A DNA stretch of 64,000 bases from Pseudomonas campi. Lineage in GTDB: Bacteria; Pseudomonadota; Gammaproteobacteria; Pseudomonadales; Pseudomonadaceae. Below are positions 34,660-44,505 of this stretch, one piece after another (positions within the stretch are counted from its first letter, which is position 1; every line of letters starts with the position of its first letter). The notes under the pieces are model-generated. The model saw only the letters and a list, made by a program, of their open reading frames with translations, ran no database searches and was not told the origin of the DNA. The stretch covers positions 248,001 through 312,000 of the forward strand of contig NZ_CP053697.2 in the NCBI RefSeq assembly GCF_013200955.2. The letters run 5' to 3'. The position numbers and the translations under genes were made by a program.

Positions 34660-36134
34660 CAGTGCTCCGGGATGCCTGCGGGTGGCGCGGCAGGTTTGTC
34701 AGTGGGCGGCGGCAGGTCTTTCTGCGCCACGGTCGGGCCGGCGGTGACGATCACCAGGGCCTGCGGGTCGAGGTGCTTGGCCATGGCGGTTTTCACCTGT
34801 TCCACGCTGAGGCTCTGCACCTGGGCCATGAAGTCTTCCAGGTAGGTCAGCGGCAGGTCGTAGAAACCCATGGCGCCGAGCTGGCCGACGATATCGGCGT
34901 TGCTCGCGGTGGACAGCGGGAAGCTGCCGGCCATTTCGCGCTTGGCGTCATCCAGTTCCTTCTGCGTCGGGCCGCTGGCCAGGTAGTCGCTGAGCAGGTC
35001 CTGCACCAGCTTGAGGGTGCCGGCGCTCAGTTCGGCACGGGTCTGCAGGTTGATCATGAACGGCCCGCGCGCCTGCATGGCGCTGAAGCCGGAGTACACG
35101 CCGTAGGTCAGCCCGCGCTTCTCGCGCACTTCCTCCATCAGCCGGGTGCCGAAGCCGCCGCCACCAAGGATCTGGTTGCCCAGGGTCAGCGCGGCGTAGT
35201 CCGGCTCGCGGCGGTCGATGCCGAGCTGGGCGATCATCAGGTGAGTCTGCTGAGACGGGAACTCGATATGGCTGAGGCCGGGCTTGGGCATCTCGGGTTG
35301 GGCGATCTTGGCCAGCGCCGGGCCCTTCGGCAGGGCGGCGGACACTTCGCTGGCCATGGCTTCGGCTTCGCTGCGGGAGAGGTCGCCGACCAGGGCGATC
35401 ACCACGTTGCCGGCCGCGTAAGCCTGCTGGTGGAAGGCGCGTAGCTGGGCGGTGCTGATGGCCGGGACGGACTGCTCGGTGCCTTCGCTCGGGTGGGCGT
35501 AGGGGTGGTTGCCATACAGGCGCTCGAACAGTTGCAGGCCGGCGAGCTTGCCCGGGTTCTGCTTCTGGTATTCGAAGCCGGCCAGCAGCTGGTTCTTGAT
35601 CCGCGCCAGCGAGTCCTCGGGGAAGGTCGGTTGGCCGATCACCTGTTCGAACAGTTTGAGCGCGGGCTCGCGCTGCTCTTTTGCGCTCAGGCTGCGCAGG
35701 CTGGCGATGGCCATGTCGCGGAAGGCGCCGTTGCCAAACTGGGCACCCAGGCTCTCGAAGCCTTCGGCGATGGCGGTGACGTCCTTGCCCGGTACACCCT
35801 CGTTGAGCATGCCGTTGGTCAGCGCGGCCAGGCCGGGTACGCCGTTGTCCTGGCTGCTGCCGGCGGCGAAGGTCAGGCGCAGATCGAACATCGGCAGCTG
35901 GCGCGCCTCGACGAACAGCACCTTGGCGCCTTCGGCGGTCTGCCAGGTCTGGATCTCCAGCTGGCGGCGGCTGAGGGCCTGGCCATCGAGGTTGGCCAGG
36001 GATTCCAGCTGGGCGCTTTCGGCAACCTCTGTGGGCGCCTGGGCGCTGCGGCTGGCGATAAAGGTCAGCAGGCCGACCAGCAGCAGGGTGACGAGGCCGA
36101 CGATGGCGTAACGCATGCCGTTGCGTTCAGTCAT
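34659..36134 (-). CDS. M16 peptidase family protein, probably catalytically inactive partner
   Basis: A 491-residue periplasmic or membrane-anchored protein with an N-terminal hydrophobic anchor (YAIVGLVTLLLVGLLTFIA). It has two M16 repeats. The place of the HxxEH zinc motif reads VPGLAALTNGMLNEG, which lacks the ligands, so this subunit is probably inactive but contributes residues to the active site of its partner, as in other M16B pairs. It overlaps the upstream M16 gene by four bases. Confidence 0.92.
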   Translation of the reverse strand: MTERNGMRYAIVGLVTLLLVGLLTFIASRSAQAPTEVAESAQLESLANLDGQALSRRQLEIQTWQTAEGAKVLFVEARQLPMFDLRLTFAAGSSQDNGVPGLAALTNGMLNEGVPGKDVTAIAEGFESLGAQFGNGAFRDMAIASLRSLSAKEQREPALKLFEQVIGQPTFPEDSLARIKNQLLAGFEYQKQNPGKLAGLQLFERLYGNHPYAHPSEGTEQSVPAISTAQLRAFHQQAYAAGNVVIALVGDLSRSEAEAMASEVSAALPKGPALAKIAQPEMPKPGLSHIEFPSQQTHLMIAQLGIDRREPDYAALTLGNQILGGGGFGTRLMEEVREKRGLTYGVYSGFSAMQARGPFMINLQTRAELSAGTLKLVQDLLSDYLASGPTQKELDDAKREMAGSFPLSTASNADIVGQLGAMGFYDLPLTYLEDFMAQVQSLSVEQVKTAMAKHLDPQALVIVTAGPTVAQKDLPPPTDKPAAPPAGIPEH

Positions 36135-37498
36135 GGCTGGGTTCCTTCAATGGCGGCTTGCTCGGGCAGTACACGGGCCACGCTCAGGCGGCTGCGGGTG
36201 AAGTAGGTTTGCGCGGCCTTCTGGATGTCGGCGGCAGTCACCGCCTCCAGAGCGGCGAGATCCTGGTCCATCAGGGTCCAGGACAGGCCGACGGTTTCCA
36301 GTTCGCCGATGGTGGTGGCCTGGCTGGTGATCGAGTCGCGCTCGTAGACCAGTCCGGCGATCACCTGGGCGCGCACTCGCTGCAGTTCCTCGGCGCTCGG
36401 CGGGTTGCGCTTGAGGTCATCAAGTTGGCGCCACAGGCCGGCTTCCACTTGCTCCAGGGTCTTGCCCTTCTGCACGTTGGGGGTGGCGCTGAGGATGAAC
36501 AGGCTGTCGCCACGGACGAAGGCGTCGTACCAGGACGACGCGCCGGACACCAGTTCCTCGCCGCGTTCCAGGCGGGTCGGCAGGCGGCCGCTGTAGCCGC
36601 CGTCGAGCAGGGCGCTGATCAGGCGCAGGGCGTGCACCTCGCGCACGTCCTTGGCGGTGGCCAGTCCGGGCACGTTGAAGCCGTAGAGCAGGCTTGGCAG
36701 CTGCGTCTTCACATGCAGCTTGATGCGTCGCTCGCCGGGTTCGGCCAGCTCGCGCGGGGGCTTGGCCGCCGGCACGGGGCGCTGGGGGATGGCGCCGAAG
36801 TAGTGCTCGGCCAGCTGCTGCACTTCGTCCTTGCCGACATCGCCGACCACCACCAGGGTGGCGTTGTTCGGCACGTACCAGGTCTGGTACCAGGCGCGCA
36901 GCTCCTCGACGCTCATGCGCTCGAGGTCGGCCATCCAGCCGATGGTCGGCGTGTGGTAGCCGCTGGCGGGGTAGGCCATGGCCTTGAAGCGCTCGTAGGC
37001 CAGAGCGCTGGGCTTGTCGTCTGTGCGCAGGCGGCGCTCTTCTTTGATCACCTCGATCTCTCGGGCGAACTCGTCGGCTGGCAGCTTGAGGCTGGCCAGG
37101 CGATCGGCCTCCAGCTCGAAGGCCACGGCCAGGCGATCACGCGACAGCACCTGGTAGTAGGCGGTGTAGTCGTCACTGGTGAAGGCGTTTTCCTCGGCGC
37201 CGAGCTCGCGCAGGATGCGCGAGGCCTCGCCGGGGCCAAGCTTGCGGCTGCCCTTGAACATCATGTGCTCGAGGGCGTGGGACAGGCCGGTCTGGCCGGG
37301 CGTCTCGTAGCTGGAGCCGACCTTGTACCAGAGCTGTGAGACCACCACGGGGGCGCGGTGATCCTCGCGGACGATGACTTTGAGTCCGTTGGCCAGTTTG
37401 AATTCGTGGGTCGGCTGGCTTTCGGCGGCGTGCAGGGCCAGTGGCGCGCACAAGGCAGTCAATAGCAGGCCGGCGCAGCGGCGGGCGAGTCGATTCAT
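36131..37498 (-). CDS. M16 family zinc metallopeptidase, active subunit
   Basis: A 455-residue exported protease with a signal peptide (CAGLLLTALCAPLALHAAE). The inverted zinc motif HxxEH is in TGLSHALEHMMFKGS (residues about 69-83), with a downstream Glu in the EENAFTSDDYTAYYQ / DRLASLKL region. It pairs with the inactive homologue encoded immediately downstream. Substrates are unknown. It is divergent from ftsY, separated by about 140 bases. Confidence 0.94.
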   Translation of the reverse strand: MNRLARRCAGLLLTALCAPLALHAAESQPTHEFKLANGLKVIVREDHRAPVVVSQLWYKVGSSYETPGQTGLSHALEHMMFKGSRKLGPGEASRILRELGAEENAFTSDDYTAYYQVLSRDRLAVAFELEADRLASLKLPADEFAREIEVIKEERRLRTDDKPSALAYERFKAMAYPASGYHTPTIGWMADLERMSVEELRAWYQTWYVPNNATLVVVGDVGKDEVQQLAEHYFGAIPQRPVPAAKPPRELAEPGERRIKLHVKTQLPSLLYGFNVPGLATAKDVREVHALRLISALLDGGYSGRLPTRLERGEELVSGASSWYDAFVRGDSLFILSATPNVQKGKTLEQVEAGLWRQLDDLKRNPPSAEELQRVRAQVIAGLVYERDSITSQATTIGELETVGLSWTLMDQDLAALEAVTAADIQKAAQTYFTRSRLSVARVLPEQAAIEGTQP

Positions 37499-37636
37499 TG
37501 ATTTGGAACCTGTCAGACAGCCCGGGCGGTCGTACCGCCGGCGGGCGAAGAGGTGCTAGGATACCGCATCCTTTTCCGGGGCGGCGCAGTGGCTGTTGCA
37601 GCCTGTTGCGCGGCTCATTTGAGATACAAACGACCC

Positions 37637-39256
37637 ATGTTTGGTTCCAACGACGACAAGCAGTCGCCAGCCCCGGCTGGCAAGGCTCCGGCCGAGGCCG
37701 GGGAAAAGAAATCACTGTTCGGCTGGCTGCGCAAAAAGCCGGACGAACTGACGCCGGCGGCACCCAGCGCAACTACGACAGAGACTACGGCCCCGGCTGC
37801 GCCTGTCGAAGCGTCGACTGCGGTTACTGCGCCGCTTGTGCCTGTCGTCGAGCCGGTAGCTCCGACTGTGCTGGCCGAGGTTCCTGCAGCGCCAGTTGTC
37901 GTCGCTCCGGTCGAGCCACCAGTGGCCGCACCGCTCGTCGAGCCTGTTGCTGCACCGGTAGTGGTGGAAGTCGCCGTAGTGCCACCTGTGGCCCCGGTCG
38001 AGCTACAGGCCTTCACTCCGCGGTTTGAGCCCGTTGCAGCTCCTGCGCCGGTCGAAGCCGTCCCCGCGCCGGTTGCCGAGGTGCCGGCCAACATTGCGCC
38101 CGAGTCCAGCGTCGTCGCAGCGCCCGTTGCGCCAGCTTCTACGCCCGTTACCGCCGCTGCTCCCGCTGCCGGCGAGCCCGCCAAGCCGGCCTTCTCGCGG
38201 TTCCGCATCAATGCCGGCGCCGAAGTTACCCATGCCGTGCACGAGCCGGTGGCCGAAGTCATCGTCGTGCCGGTCGAGCCCGAGCTGGCGCCGCAACTGG
38301 AACAGAACAAACCTGGCGACAACCAGGGCGGCTGGTTTGCCCGGCTCAAGGAAGGCCTGTCGAAGACCAGCGCCAGTCTGGGCGAGGGCATGGCCAGTCT
38401 GTTCCTCGGCAAGAAGGCGATCGACGACGACCTGCTCGACGAACTGGAAACCCGCCTGCTGATGGCCGACGTCGGCGTCGAGGCGACCACCGCCATCGTG
38501 CAGAGCCTGACCAAGCGCGTGGCACGCAAGGAGCTGGCCGACAGCGATGCGCTGTACAAAGCGTTGCAGGAAGAACTGGCCGGCCTGCTGGCGCCGGTGG
38601 AGCAGCCGCTGCTGGTCGACAGCAGCAAGCAGCCCTACGTGATCCTGGTGGTCGGCGTGAATGGCGTGGGCAAGACCACCACCATCGGCAAGTTGGCCAA
38701 GAAGCTGCAGGGTGAGGGCAAGAAAGTCATGCTCGCCGCCGGCGACACCTTCCGCGCCGCTGCGGTCGAGCAGCTGCAGGTGTGGGGTGAGCGCAACCAG
38801 ATCGCGGTGATCGCCCAGCACACCGGCGCCGACTCCGCCTCGGTGATCTTCGACGCGGTGCAGGCGGCCAAGGCCCGCAACATCGACGTGCTGATCGCCG
38901 ACACGGCCGGGCGCCTGCACACCAAAGACAATCTGATGGAAGAGCTGAAGAAGGTCGGCCGGGTGATCGGCAAGCTGGACGACACGGCGCCGCACGAAGT
39001 GCTGCTGGTGCTGGACGCCGGCACTGGGCAGAACGCCATCAACCAGACCAAGCAGTTCCACCAGACCGTGCCGCTCACCGGCCTGGCCCTGACCAAACTG
39101 GACGGCACCGCCAAGGGCGGGGTGATCTTCGCCCTGGCCAAGCAGTTCGGCCTGCCGATCCGCTATATCGGCGTCGGTGAGGGCATCGACGACCTGCGCA
39201 CTTTCGTCGCGCAGGACTTCGTCCAGGCCCTGTTTGCGGAGAAGGAGCGCGCATGA
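37637..39256 (+). CDS. ftsY: Signal recognition particle receptor FtsY
   Basis: A 539-residue SRP receptor GTPase that docks ribosome-nascent chains at the membrane. The first 225 residues are a low-complexity Pro/Ala/Val/Glu-rich region (repeats such as [15 protein letters not shown]), longer than the E. coli A domain and less acidic. The NG domain follows: [15 protein letters not shown] (G1, about residue 340), [21 protein letters not shown] (G3), [10 protein letters not shown] (G4). The start at 37637 gives [10 protein letters not shown]. First gene of ftsYEX; its stop overlaps ftsE by four bases. Confidence 0.96.
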   Translation: MFGSNDDKQSPAPAGKAPAEAGEKKSLFGWLRKKPDELTPAAPSATTTETTAPAAPVEASTAVTAPLVPVVEPVAPTVLAEVPAAPVVVAPVEPPVAAPLVEPVAAPVVVEVAVVPPVAPVELQAFTPRFEPVAAPAPVEAVPAPVAEVPANIAPESSVVAAPVAPASTPVTAAAPAAGEPAKPAFSRFRINAGAEVTHAVHEPVAEVIVVPVEPELAPQLEQNKPGDNQGGWFARLKEGLSKTSASLGEGMASLFLGKKAIDDDLLDELETRLLMADVGVEATTAIVQSLTKRVARKELADSDALYKALQEELAGLLAPVEQPLLVDSSKQPYVILVVGVNGVGKTTTIGKLAKKLQGEGKKVMLAAGDTFRAAAVEQLQVWGERNQIAVIAQHTGADSASVIFDAVQAAKARNIDVLIADTAGRLHTKDNLMEELKKVGRVIGKLDDTAPHEVLLVLDAGTGQNAINQTKQFHQTVPLTGLALTKLDGTAKGGVIFALAKQFGLPIRYIGVGEGIDDLRTFVAQDFVQALFAEKERA

Positions 39257-39921
39257 TTCGCTTTGAGCAGGTCGGCAAGCGGTATCCCAATGGCCATGTC
39301 GGGTTGCACGAACTGAGTTTCCGCGTGCGCCGGGGCGAGTTCCTCTTCGTCACCGGCCACTCCGGCGCCGGCAAGTCGACCCTGCTGCGCCTGCTGCTGG
39401 CGATGGAGCGGCCAACCACCGGCAAGCTGCTGCTGGCCGGGCAGGACCTGTCGACCATCACCAATGCACAGATCCCTTTCCTGCGTCGGCAGATCGGCGT
39501 GGTGTTCCAGAACCACCAGCTGCTGTTCGACCGCAGCGTGTTCAACAACGTCGCCCTGCCGCTGCAGATCCTCGGCCTTTCCAAGGAGGAGATCAGCAAG
39601 CGCGTCGGTGCGGCGCTGGAGCGCGTCTCGCTGTCCGACAAGGCCGAGCAGTCGCCGGCCGACCTGTCCACCGGTCAGCAGCAGCGCGTCGGCATCGCCC
39701 GCGCCGTGGTGCATCGCCCGGCCCTGCTGCTGGCGGACGAACCCACCGGTAACCTCGACCCGCGCCTGGCGGCCGAGATCATGGGCGTGTTCGAAGACAT
39801 CAACCGTCTGGGCACCACGGTGCTGATCGCCAGCCACGACCTGTCGCTGATCGCGCGTATGCGCCACCGCATGCTGACCCTGCAACGCGGCCGCCTGATT
39901 GGCGACGGAGAGGCCAGCTGA
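39253..39921 (+). CDS. ftsE: Cell-division ATP-binding protein FtsE
   Basis: A 222-residue ABC ATPase that with FtsX activates peptidoglycan amidases at the septum. Motifs: Walker A TGHSGAGKSTLL (residues about 36-47), Q-loop QIGVVFQNHQLL, signature LSTGQQQRVGIARA, Walker B LLLADEPTGNLDP, and the switch His ASHDLSLI. It overlaps ftsY by four bases and ftsX by one, so the three are translationally coupled. Confidence 0.97.
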   Translation: MIRFEQVGKRYPNGHVGLHELSFRVRRGEFLFVTGHSGAGKSTLLRLLLAMERPTTGKLLLAGQDLSTITNAQIPFLRRQIGVVFQNHQLLFDRSVFNNVALPLQILGLSKEEISKRVGAALERVSLSDKAEQSPADLSTGQQQRVGIARAVVHRPALLLADEPTGNLDPRLAAEIMGVFEDINRLGTTVLIASHDLSLIARMRHRMLTLQRGRLIGDGEAS

Positions 39922-40928
39922 TGAGCGAACAACGCAACCCCAAGGCCGCCGAACGGGTCGGCGCGGTCAAGGCCAAGGCCGACAAACCGGTCGATCACGG
40001 CCCGGATTTCTCCACCCTGCTGCACGCCTGGCTGGAAAGTCACCGCAGCAGCCTGCTCGACAGCCTGCGCCGCCTGGCCCGCCAGCCGATTGGCAGCTTC
40101 TTCACCTGTCTGGTGATGGCGATTGCCCTGTCCCTGCCAATGGGCCTGTCGCTGCTGCTGGACAACGTCGAGCGTCTCGGTGGCTCCTGGCAGCGCGCGG
40201 CGCAGATTTCCCTGTACCTCAAACTGGAAACCAGCGATGCCGCCGGCCAGCAACTGCGCGACGAGATCGCCGGCATGGGCGATGTGGCCAGCGCCGAGTG
40301 GATCAGCCGCGAACAGGCCCTGGCCGACTTCCAGCAGCAGTCCGGCCTCGGCGAGGCCCTGCGCGAGCTGCCGGACAATCCGCTGCCCGGCGTGGTGGTG
40401 GTGACGCCCAAGGAAGTCGACAAGCCGACCCTGGAAGCGCTACGGCAGAACCTTTCGGAAATGCCCGGAGTGGAGCAGGCGCAGCTCGACCTGCTGTGGG
40501 TCGAGCGCCTGTCGGCGATCCTCAAGCTCGGCGAGCACTTTGTCTTCGGCCTGACCCTGCTGCTGGTACTGGCCCTGCTGCTGGTGATCGGTAATACCAT
40601 TCGTCTGCATATCGAGAATCGCCGCAGCGAGATCGAGGTGATCAAGCTGGTCGGCGGCACCGATGGCTATGTGCGCCGGCCCTTCCTCTATATGGGCGCG
40701 CTGTATGGCGTCGGCGCCGGCCTGCTGGCCTGGGCCGTGTTGGCCTTCGGTCTGGACTGGCTGAATGACGCGGTGGTGCGCCTGGCCGGCCTATATGGCA
40801 GTGATTTCGCCCTGGCCGGGGTGCCGACCGATGACGCGCTGTCGCTGCTGCTCGGCGCGGTGCTGTTGGGCTATATTGGCGCCTGGCTGGCGGTGGCTCG
40901 ACACTTGAGTGAACTCGCGCCAAGATAG
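39921..40928 (+). CDS. ftsX: Cell-division membrane protein FtsX
   Basis: A 335-residue ABC-type permease subunit. An N-terminal cytoplasmic stretch precedes TM1 (SFFTCLVMAIALSLPMGLSL), a periplasmic loop of about 120 residues that binds amidase activators (ISLYLKLETSDAAG), and three TM segments toward the C-terminus with RRSEIEVIKLVGGTDGYVRR between TM2 and TM3. Its ATG shares one base with the ftsE stop. Confidence 0.96.
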   Translation: MSEQRNPKAAERVGAVKAKADKPVDHGPDFSTLLHAWLESHRSSLLDSLRRLARQPIGSFFTCLVMAIALSLPMGLSLLLDNVERLGGSWQRAAQISLYLKLETSDAAGQQLRDEIAGMGDVASAEWISREQALADFQQQSGLGEALRELPDNPLPGVVVVTPKEVDKPTLEALRQNLSEMPGVEQAQLDLLWVERLSAILKLGEHFVFGLTLLLVLALLLVIGNTIRLHIENRRSEIEVIKLVGGTDGYVRRPFLYMGALYGVGAGLLAWAVLAFGLDWLNDAVVRLAGLYGSDFALAGVPTDDALSLLLGAVLLGYIGAWLAVARHLSELAPR

Positions 40929-40966
40929 TAAGTGTCTGTTTTTATTGTATTTTCTAGACTGTAAGG

Positions 40967-41010
40967 GAACTTTTCCAGGCTCTTGCAGTCGGAGGTCGCA
41001 GTGCTAAACT
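40967..41010 (+). promoter_or_regulatory. Overlapping AlgU-type and sigma-70-type promoters of rpoH
   Basis: GAACTT (40967-40972), 16-bp spacer, TCGGA (40989-40993) matches the sigma-22/AlgU (RpoE) consensus. Overlapping it, TTGCAG (40983-40988), 16-bp spacer, TAAACT (41005-41010) fits sigma-70. AlgU control of rpoH is established in P. aeruginosa; the boxes here are my reading. Confidence 0.65.
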
Positions 41011-41040
41011 GCTGGCCGCTTTGAAAGTTGGAGGTTTTAC

Positions 41041-41892
<852 letters not shown>

Positions 41893-41895
<3 letters not shown>

Positions 41896-42063
41896 AACGT
41901 ACCCACGAGTTGCTGCGCGTCGGCCAGCCGGCGTTAAAAACGGCCTCGGGATGCTCATTTACTGCACGTAAACTCCGCTCCCTCGGCCATTTTGACCAGC
42001 CGGAGGCTGTTACTGGCGTAGCGCCTTGTCTGGCTCTAGCTCGCGAACTCGTGAGCACGTTCT
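41893..42063. repeat. Nested inverted-repeat element C, copy 3
   Basis: A 171-bp element starting at the rpoH stop codon. Ends TAGAACGTACCCACGAGTT (41893-41911) and AACTCGTGAGCACGTTCTA (42045-42063) pair at 17 of 19 positions, with a sequence different from copies 2 and 4. Middle arms AAAACGGCC / GGCCATTTT and inner hairpin TTTACTGCACGTAAA are present. Confidence 0.88.
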
Positions 42064-42075
42064 AATAACGCTCGC

Positions 42076-42102
42076 AAAGCCGCACCCAGGTGCGGCTTTT
42101 TT
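42076..42102 (+). terminator. rpoH terminator
   Basis: Stem AGCCGCAC / GTGCGGCT with loop CCAG and six T. It lies 180 bases after the rpoH stop, beyond repeat C, so rpoH mRNA probably carries the repeat in its 3' untranslated region. Confidence 0.88.
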
Positions 42103-42211
42103 CTGCCTGGGTTTTCTGACGCCTGCGGCCGGCATGAATGGCGTGCCGAGGCTGGAGGTGGTGGGCGTGGCGGTGCAGGATCGCGGCAGATAACAAAAAC
42201 CGGAGCCTGAC

Positions 42212-42898
42212 ATGCCCATCGCCTCTCGCTGGCCGTATTTCCTCGCCCTGCTGCTCGGCTATCTGTACATCGCCTTGATTCCGTTCCAACCCTACCCGTT
42301 GAGCTGGCTGCTCAAGCCGCTGCCGATGCTGCTGTTCGCCTGGCTGGTCTGGCTGGCTCATCCGGGTGCTGCCGGGCGCTGGCTGGGGTTGGGTTTCGTG
42401 GCGGCTGCGGCGGGTGATTTCTTCCTCGACTATGGCAACCGCGACGGGTTGTTTATTCAGGCGCTGCTGGCCTTCCTGGTCAACCAAGTGGCTTTCGTCG
42501 GCGGCTTCTTGCTGCTGGGGCGTGGGCGCTCCTGGCGCTGGTTGTGGAGCCTGCCGGTGATCGCCTATGCCATCGGCATGACCCTGTGGATGCTGCCGGG
42601 CACCGGCGCGCTGCAGGTGCCGGTGGCATTCTACTTCGCCTGCCTTCTGGCCATGGCGCTGAGCGCGGCGCGGGTCGAGGAACGGCCGGGGCCGCTGTGG
42701 CTGGGCGCCATGTTGTTCGTCATCGCCGATTCGCTGATCGGGGTGAACAAGTTCATCCAGGCGTTTCCGCATGCGGTACTGGTGATCGTCAGCTGTTACT
42801 TCACCGGCCAGGCGCTGATCGCCTGGGGTCTGTTAAAGCTCAGGGGCGTGGCAGCCACTGCGGCCACCAGTCCGGCAACGGCCGGGCCAGCTGCTTGA
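42212..42898 (+). CDS. YhhN family lysoplasmalogenase-like membrane protein
   Basis: A 228-residue inner-membrane protein with about eight hydrophobic segments. It matches the YhhN/TMEM86 family: LLKPLPMLLFAW, AAAAGDFFLDYG (acidic motif), FLVNQVAFVGGFLL, FVIADSLIGVNKF, and YFTGQALIAWG. Family members hydrolyse the vinyl-ether bond of lysoplasmalogens; in bacteria that rarely hold plasmalogens the substrate is uncertain. Its last 59 bases overlap convergent mtgA. Confidence 0.85.
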   Translation: MPIASRWPYFLALLLGYLYIALIPFQPYPLSWLLKPLPMLLFAWLVWLAHPGAAGRWLGLGFVAAAAGDFFLDYGNRDGLFIQALLAFLVNQVAFVGGFLLLGRGRSWRWLWSLPVIAYAIGMTLWMLPGTGALQVPVAFYFACLLAMALSAARVEERPGPLWLGAMLFVIADSLIGVNKFIQAFPHAVLVIVSCYFTGQALIAWGLLKLRGVAATAATSPATAGPAA

Positions 42899-43577
42899 GG
42901 TAGTGGCTGCCGCCCAGCTGATAGCTCTGCTTGCGGATCCAATTAGCCCGGCGGCTCACGTGCGGCCCCGGTCGGCGTGGGTTCCAGGCACGCGGGTTGG
43001 GCAGTACGGCGGCCAGCAGGCTGGCCTGCTGGCGCGACAGATAGGGCGCGCCGACACCAAAGTGATGGCGCCCGGCAGCTTCCGCGCCGAACACGCCGTC
43101 GCCCCACTCGACGCTATTGAGGTACACCTCGAGAATTCGCTGTTTCGGCCAGAACAGCTCGATCAGGCCGGTGAACCAGGCTTCCAGTGCCTTGCGTGGC
43201 CAGCTGCGGCCGGACCAGAGGAACAGGTTCTTCGCCACCTGCTGGCTGATGGTGCTGGCGCCGCGCAGGTTGCCGCCTTTGCCGTTGTGCGCCATGGCCT
43301 TCTGGATGGCCGCGAGGTCGAAGCCCCAGTGCTCGGCGAACTTCTGGTCTTCGGCGGCGATCACCGCAATTTTCAAATCGTCTGGCAGTTCCTGCCAGGG
43401 CCGCCAGCTGCGTTGCAGATCGATGGGTTTGCCATCCAGCCAGGACTCGATCTTGCGCTCGACCATCAATGCCGTGCCCGGCGGGTCGATCCAGCGCAGG
43501 GCGAGCACCAGCAGCGCCGAGCCAACGACGAACCACAGCAGCAGTTTGAACAGGCGACGAAATAGGCGACGGAGCAT
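42840..43577 (-). CDS. mtgA: Monofunctional peptidoglycan glycosyltransferase
   Basis: A 245-residue GT51 transglycosylase that polymerises lipid II. It has an N-terminal anchor (LLWFVVGSALLVLAL) and motifs VIAAEDQKFAEHWGFD (catalytic Glu), GASTISQQVAKNLFLW, RKALEAWFTGLIELFWPK and LEVYLNSVEWGDGVFG. The stop at 42840 lies inside the convergent lysoplasmalogenase gene, a 59-base 3' overlap. Confidence 0.97.
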   Translation of the reverse strand: MLRRLFRRLFKLLLWFVVGSALLVLALRWIDPPGTALMVERKIESWLDGKPIDLQRSWRPWQELPDDLKIAVIAAEDQKFAEHWGFDLAAIQKAMAHNGKGGNLRGASTISQQVAKNLFLWSGRSWPRKALEAWFTGLIELFWPKQRILEVYLNSVEWGDGVFGAEAAGRHHFGVGAPYLSRQQASLLAAVLPNPRAWNPRRPGPHVSRRANWIRKQSYQLGGSHYLKQLARPLPDWWPQWLPRP

Positions 43578-43647
43578 GGGCTGGCTTGGCCGAAGGCTGG
43601 GGGCAGGCCATTATAGCGGCCACATTGGCTCTGTCCGGGAGTGATTC

Positions 43648-44019
43648 ATGCTTCGCATCTTTCTGTTGCTGGCGGCCTTCGCCGGTTTCACCGGGGTCGC
43701 CCTGGGCGCTTTTGCCGCCCACGGACTCAAGGCGCGCCTGAGTGCCGAGTACCTGGCGGTGTTCCAGACCGGCGTGCACTACCAACTGGTGCATGCCCTG
43801 GCGCTGTTCGGCGTGGCCTTGCTGGCCGCGCATCTGCCGGGCCGTCTGCTGGCGGCGGCAGGCAGCTTGTTTGCCCTGGGCATTCTGCTGTTTTCCGGCA
43901 GTCTGTATGCCTTGACCCTCAGCGGCATCGGCAAGCTCGGCATGATCACGCCGCTGGGTGGGTTGGCCTTTCTCGGCGGCTGGCTATGCCTGGGGTTGGC
44001 GGCCTGGCGCGGGGCCTGA
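43648..44019 (+). CDS. DUF423 membrane protein
   Basis: A 123-residue protein with four membrane segments. The family signature is plain: TGVALGAFAAHGLKARLS, VFQTGVHYQLVHALALFG, FALGILLFSGSLYAL and ITPLGGLAFLGGWL. Function is unknown. It is divergent from mtgA. Its TGA stop is the first three bases of repeat C copy 4. Confidence 0.92.
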   Translation: MLRIFLLLAAFAGFTGVALGAFAAHGLKARLSAEYLAVFQTGVHYQLVHALALFGVALLAAHLPGRLLAAAGSLFALGILLFSGSLYALTLSGIGKLGMITPLGGLAFLGGWLCLGLAAWRGA

Positions 44020-44162
44020 GAACCTGCCTACGATCTGCTGCGCGTCGGCCATGCTGCGTTAAAAACAGCCTCGGAATGCTCATTTACAGCTCGTAAACTG
44101 CGCTTCCTCGCCTGTTTTTGCCTTGCCTGACTCTAGCTCGCGAGATCGTAGACAGGTTCTGA
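44017..44162. repeat. Nested inverted-repeat element C, copy 4
   Basis: The shortest copy, 146 bp, beginning at the DUF423 stop codon. Ends AGAACCTGCCTACGATCT (44019-44036) and AGATCGTAGACAGGTTCT (44143-44160) pair with one mismatch. Middle arms changed to AAAAACAG / CTGTTTTT, keeping pairing. The CCAGCCGGAGGCTG block of copies 1 and 3 is deleted. Confidence 0.88.
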
Positions 44163-44284
44163 ACCGCGACTGAACGGCCAAGGCTCAGGGCCACTATCAT
44201 GCAGATGAATGGTGGCCATATACCTTGGTCGCTGCCCGTGATCGGGCTAGAATGCCGACCCTTTCATGTTCTGACTGCCCAGCC

Positions 44285-44485
44285 ATGCACATCCAACTGA
44301 ACGGCGAACCCTTCGAGCTGCCGGACGGCGTTACCGTCGCAGACCTGCTCGTACGCCTGGATGCGCTCGGCAAGCGGGTGGCGGTCGAGCTCAATCTGGA
44401 TATCGTGCCGCGCAGCCAGCACGCCAGCACGGTTCTGCGCGACGGCGACCAGCTGGAAGTCGTCCACGCTATCGGCGGCGGCTAG
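44285..44485 (+). CDS. thiS: Sulfur carrier protein ThiS
   Basis: A 66-residue ubiquitin-like sulfur carrier for thiamine thiazole synthesis. It ends in the required di-glycine (VVHAIGGG) that is thiocarboxylated. The start at 44285 gives [15 protein letters not shown]; the longer in-frame form is not conserved. It precedes thiG by 20 bases. Confidence 0.97.
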   Translation: MHIQLNGEPFELPDGVTVADLLVRLDALGKRVAVELNLDIVPRSQHASTVLRDGDQLEVVHAIGGG

Positions 44486-44505
44486 TCCGCCCGCGAGGAG
44501 TTGCC

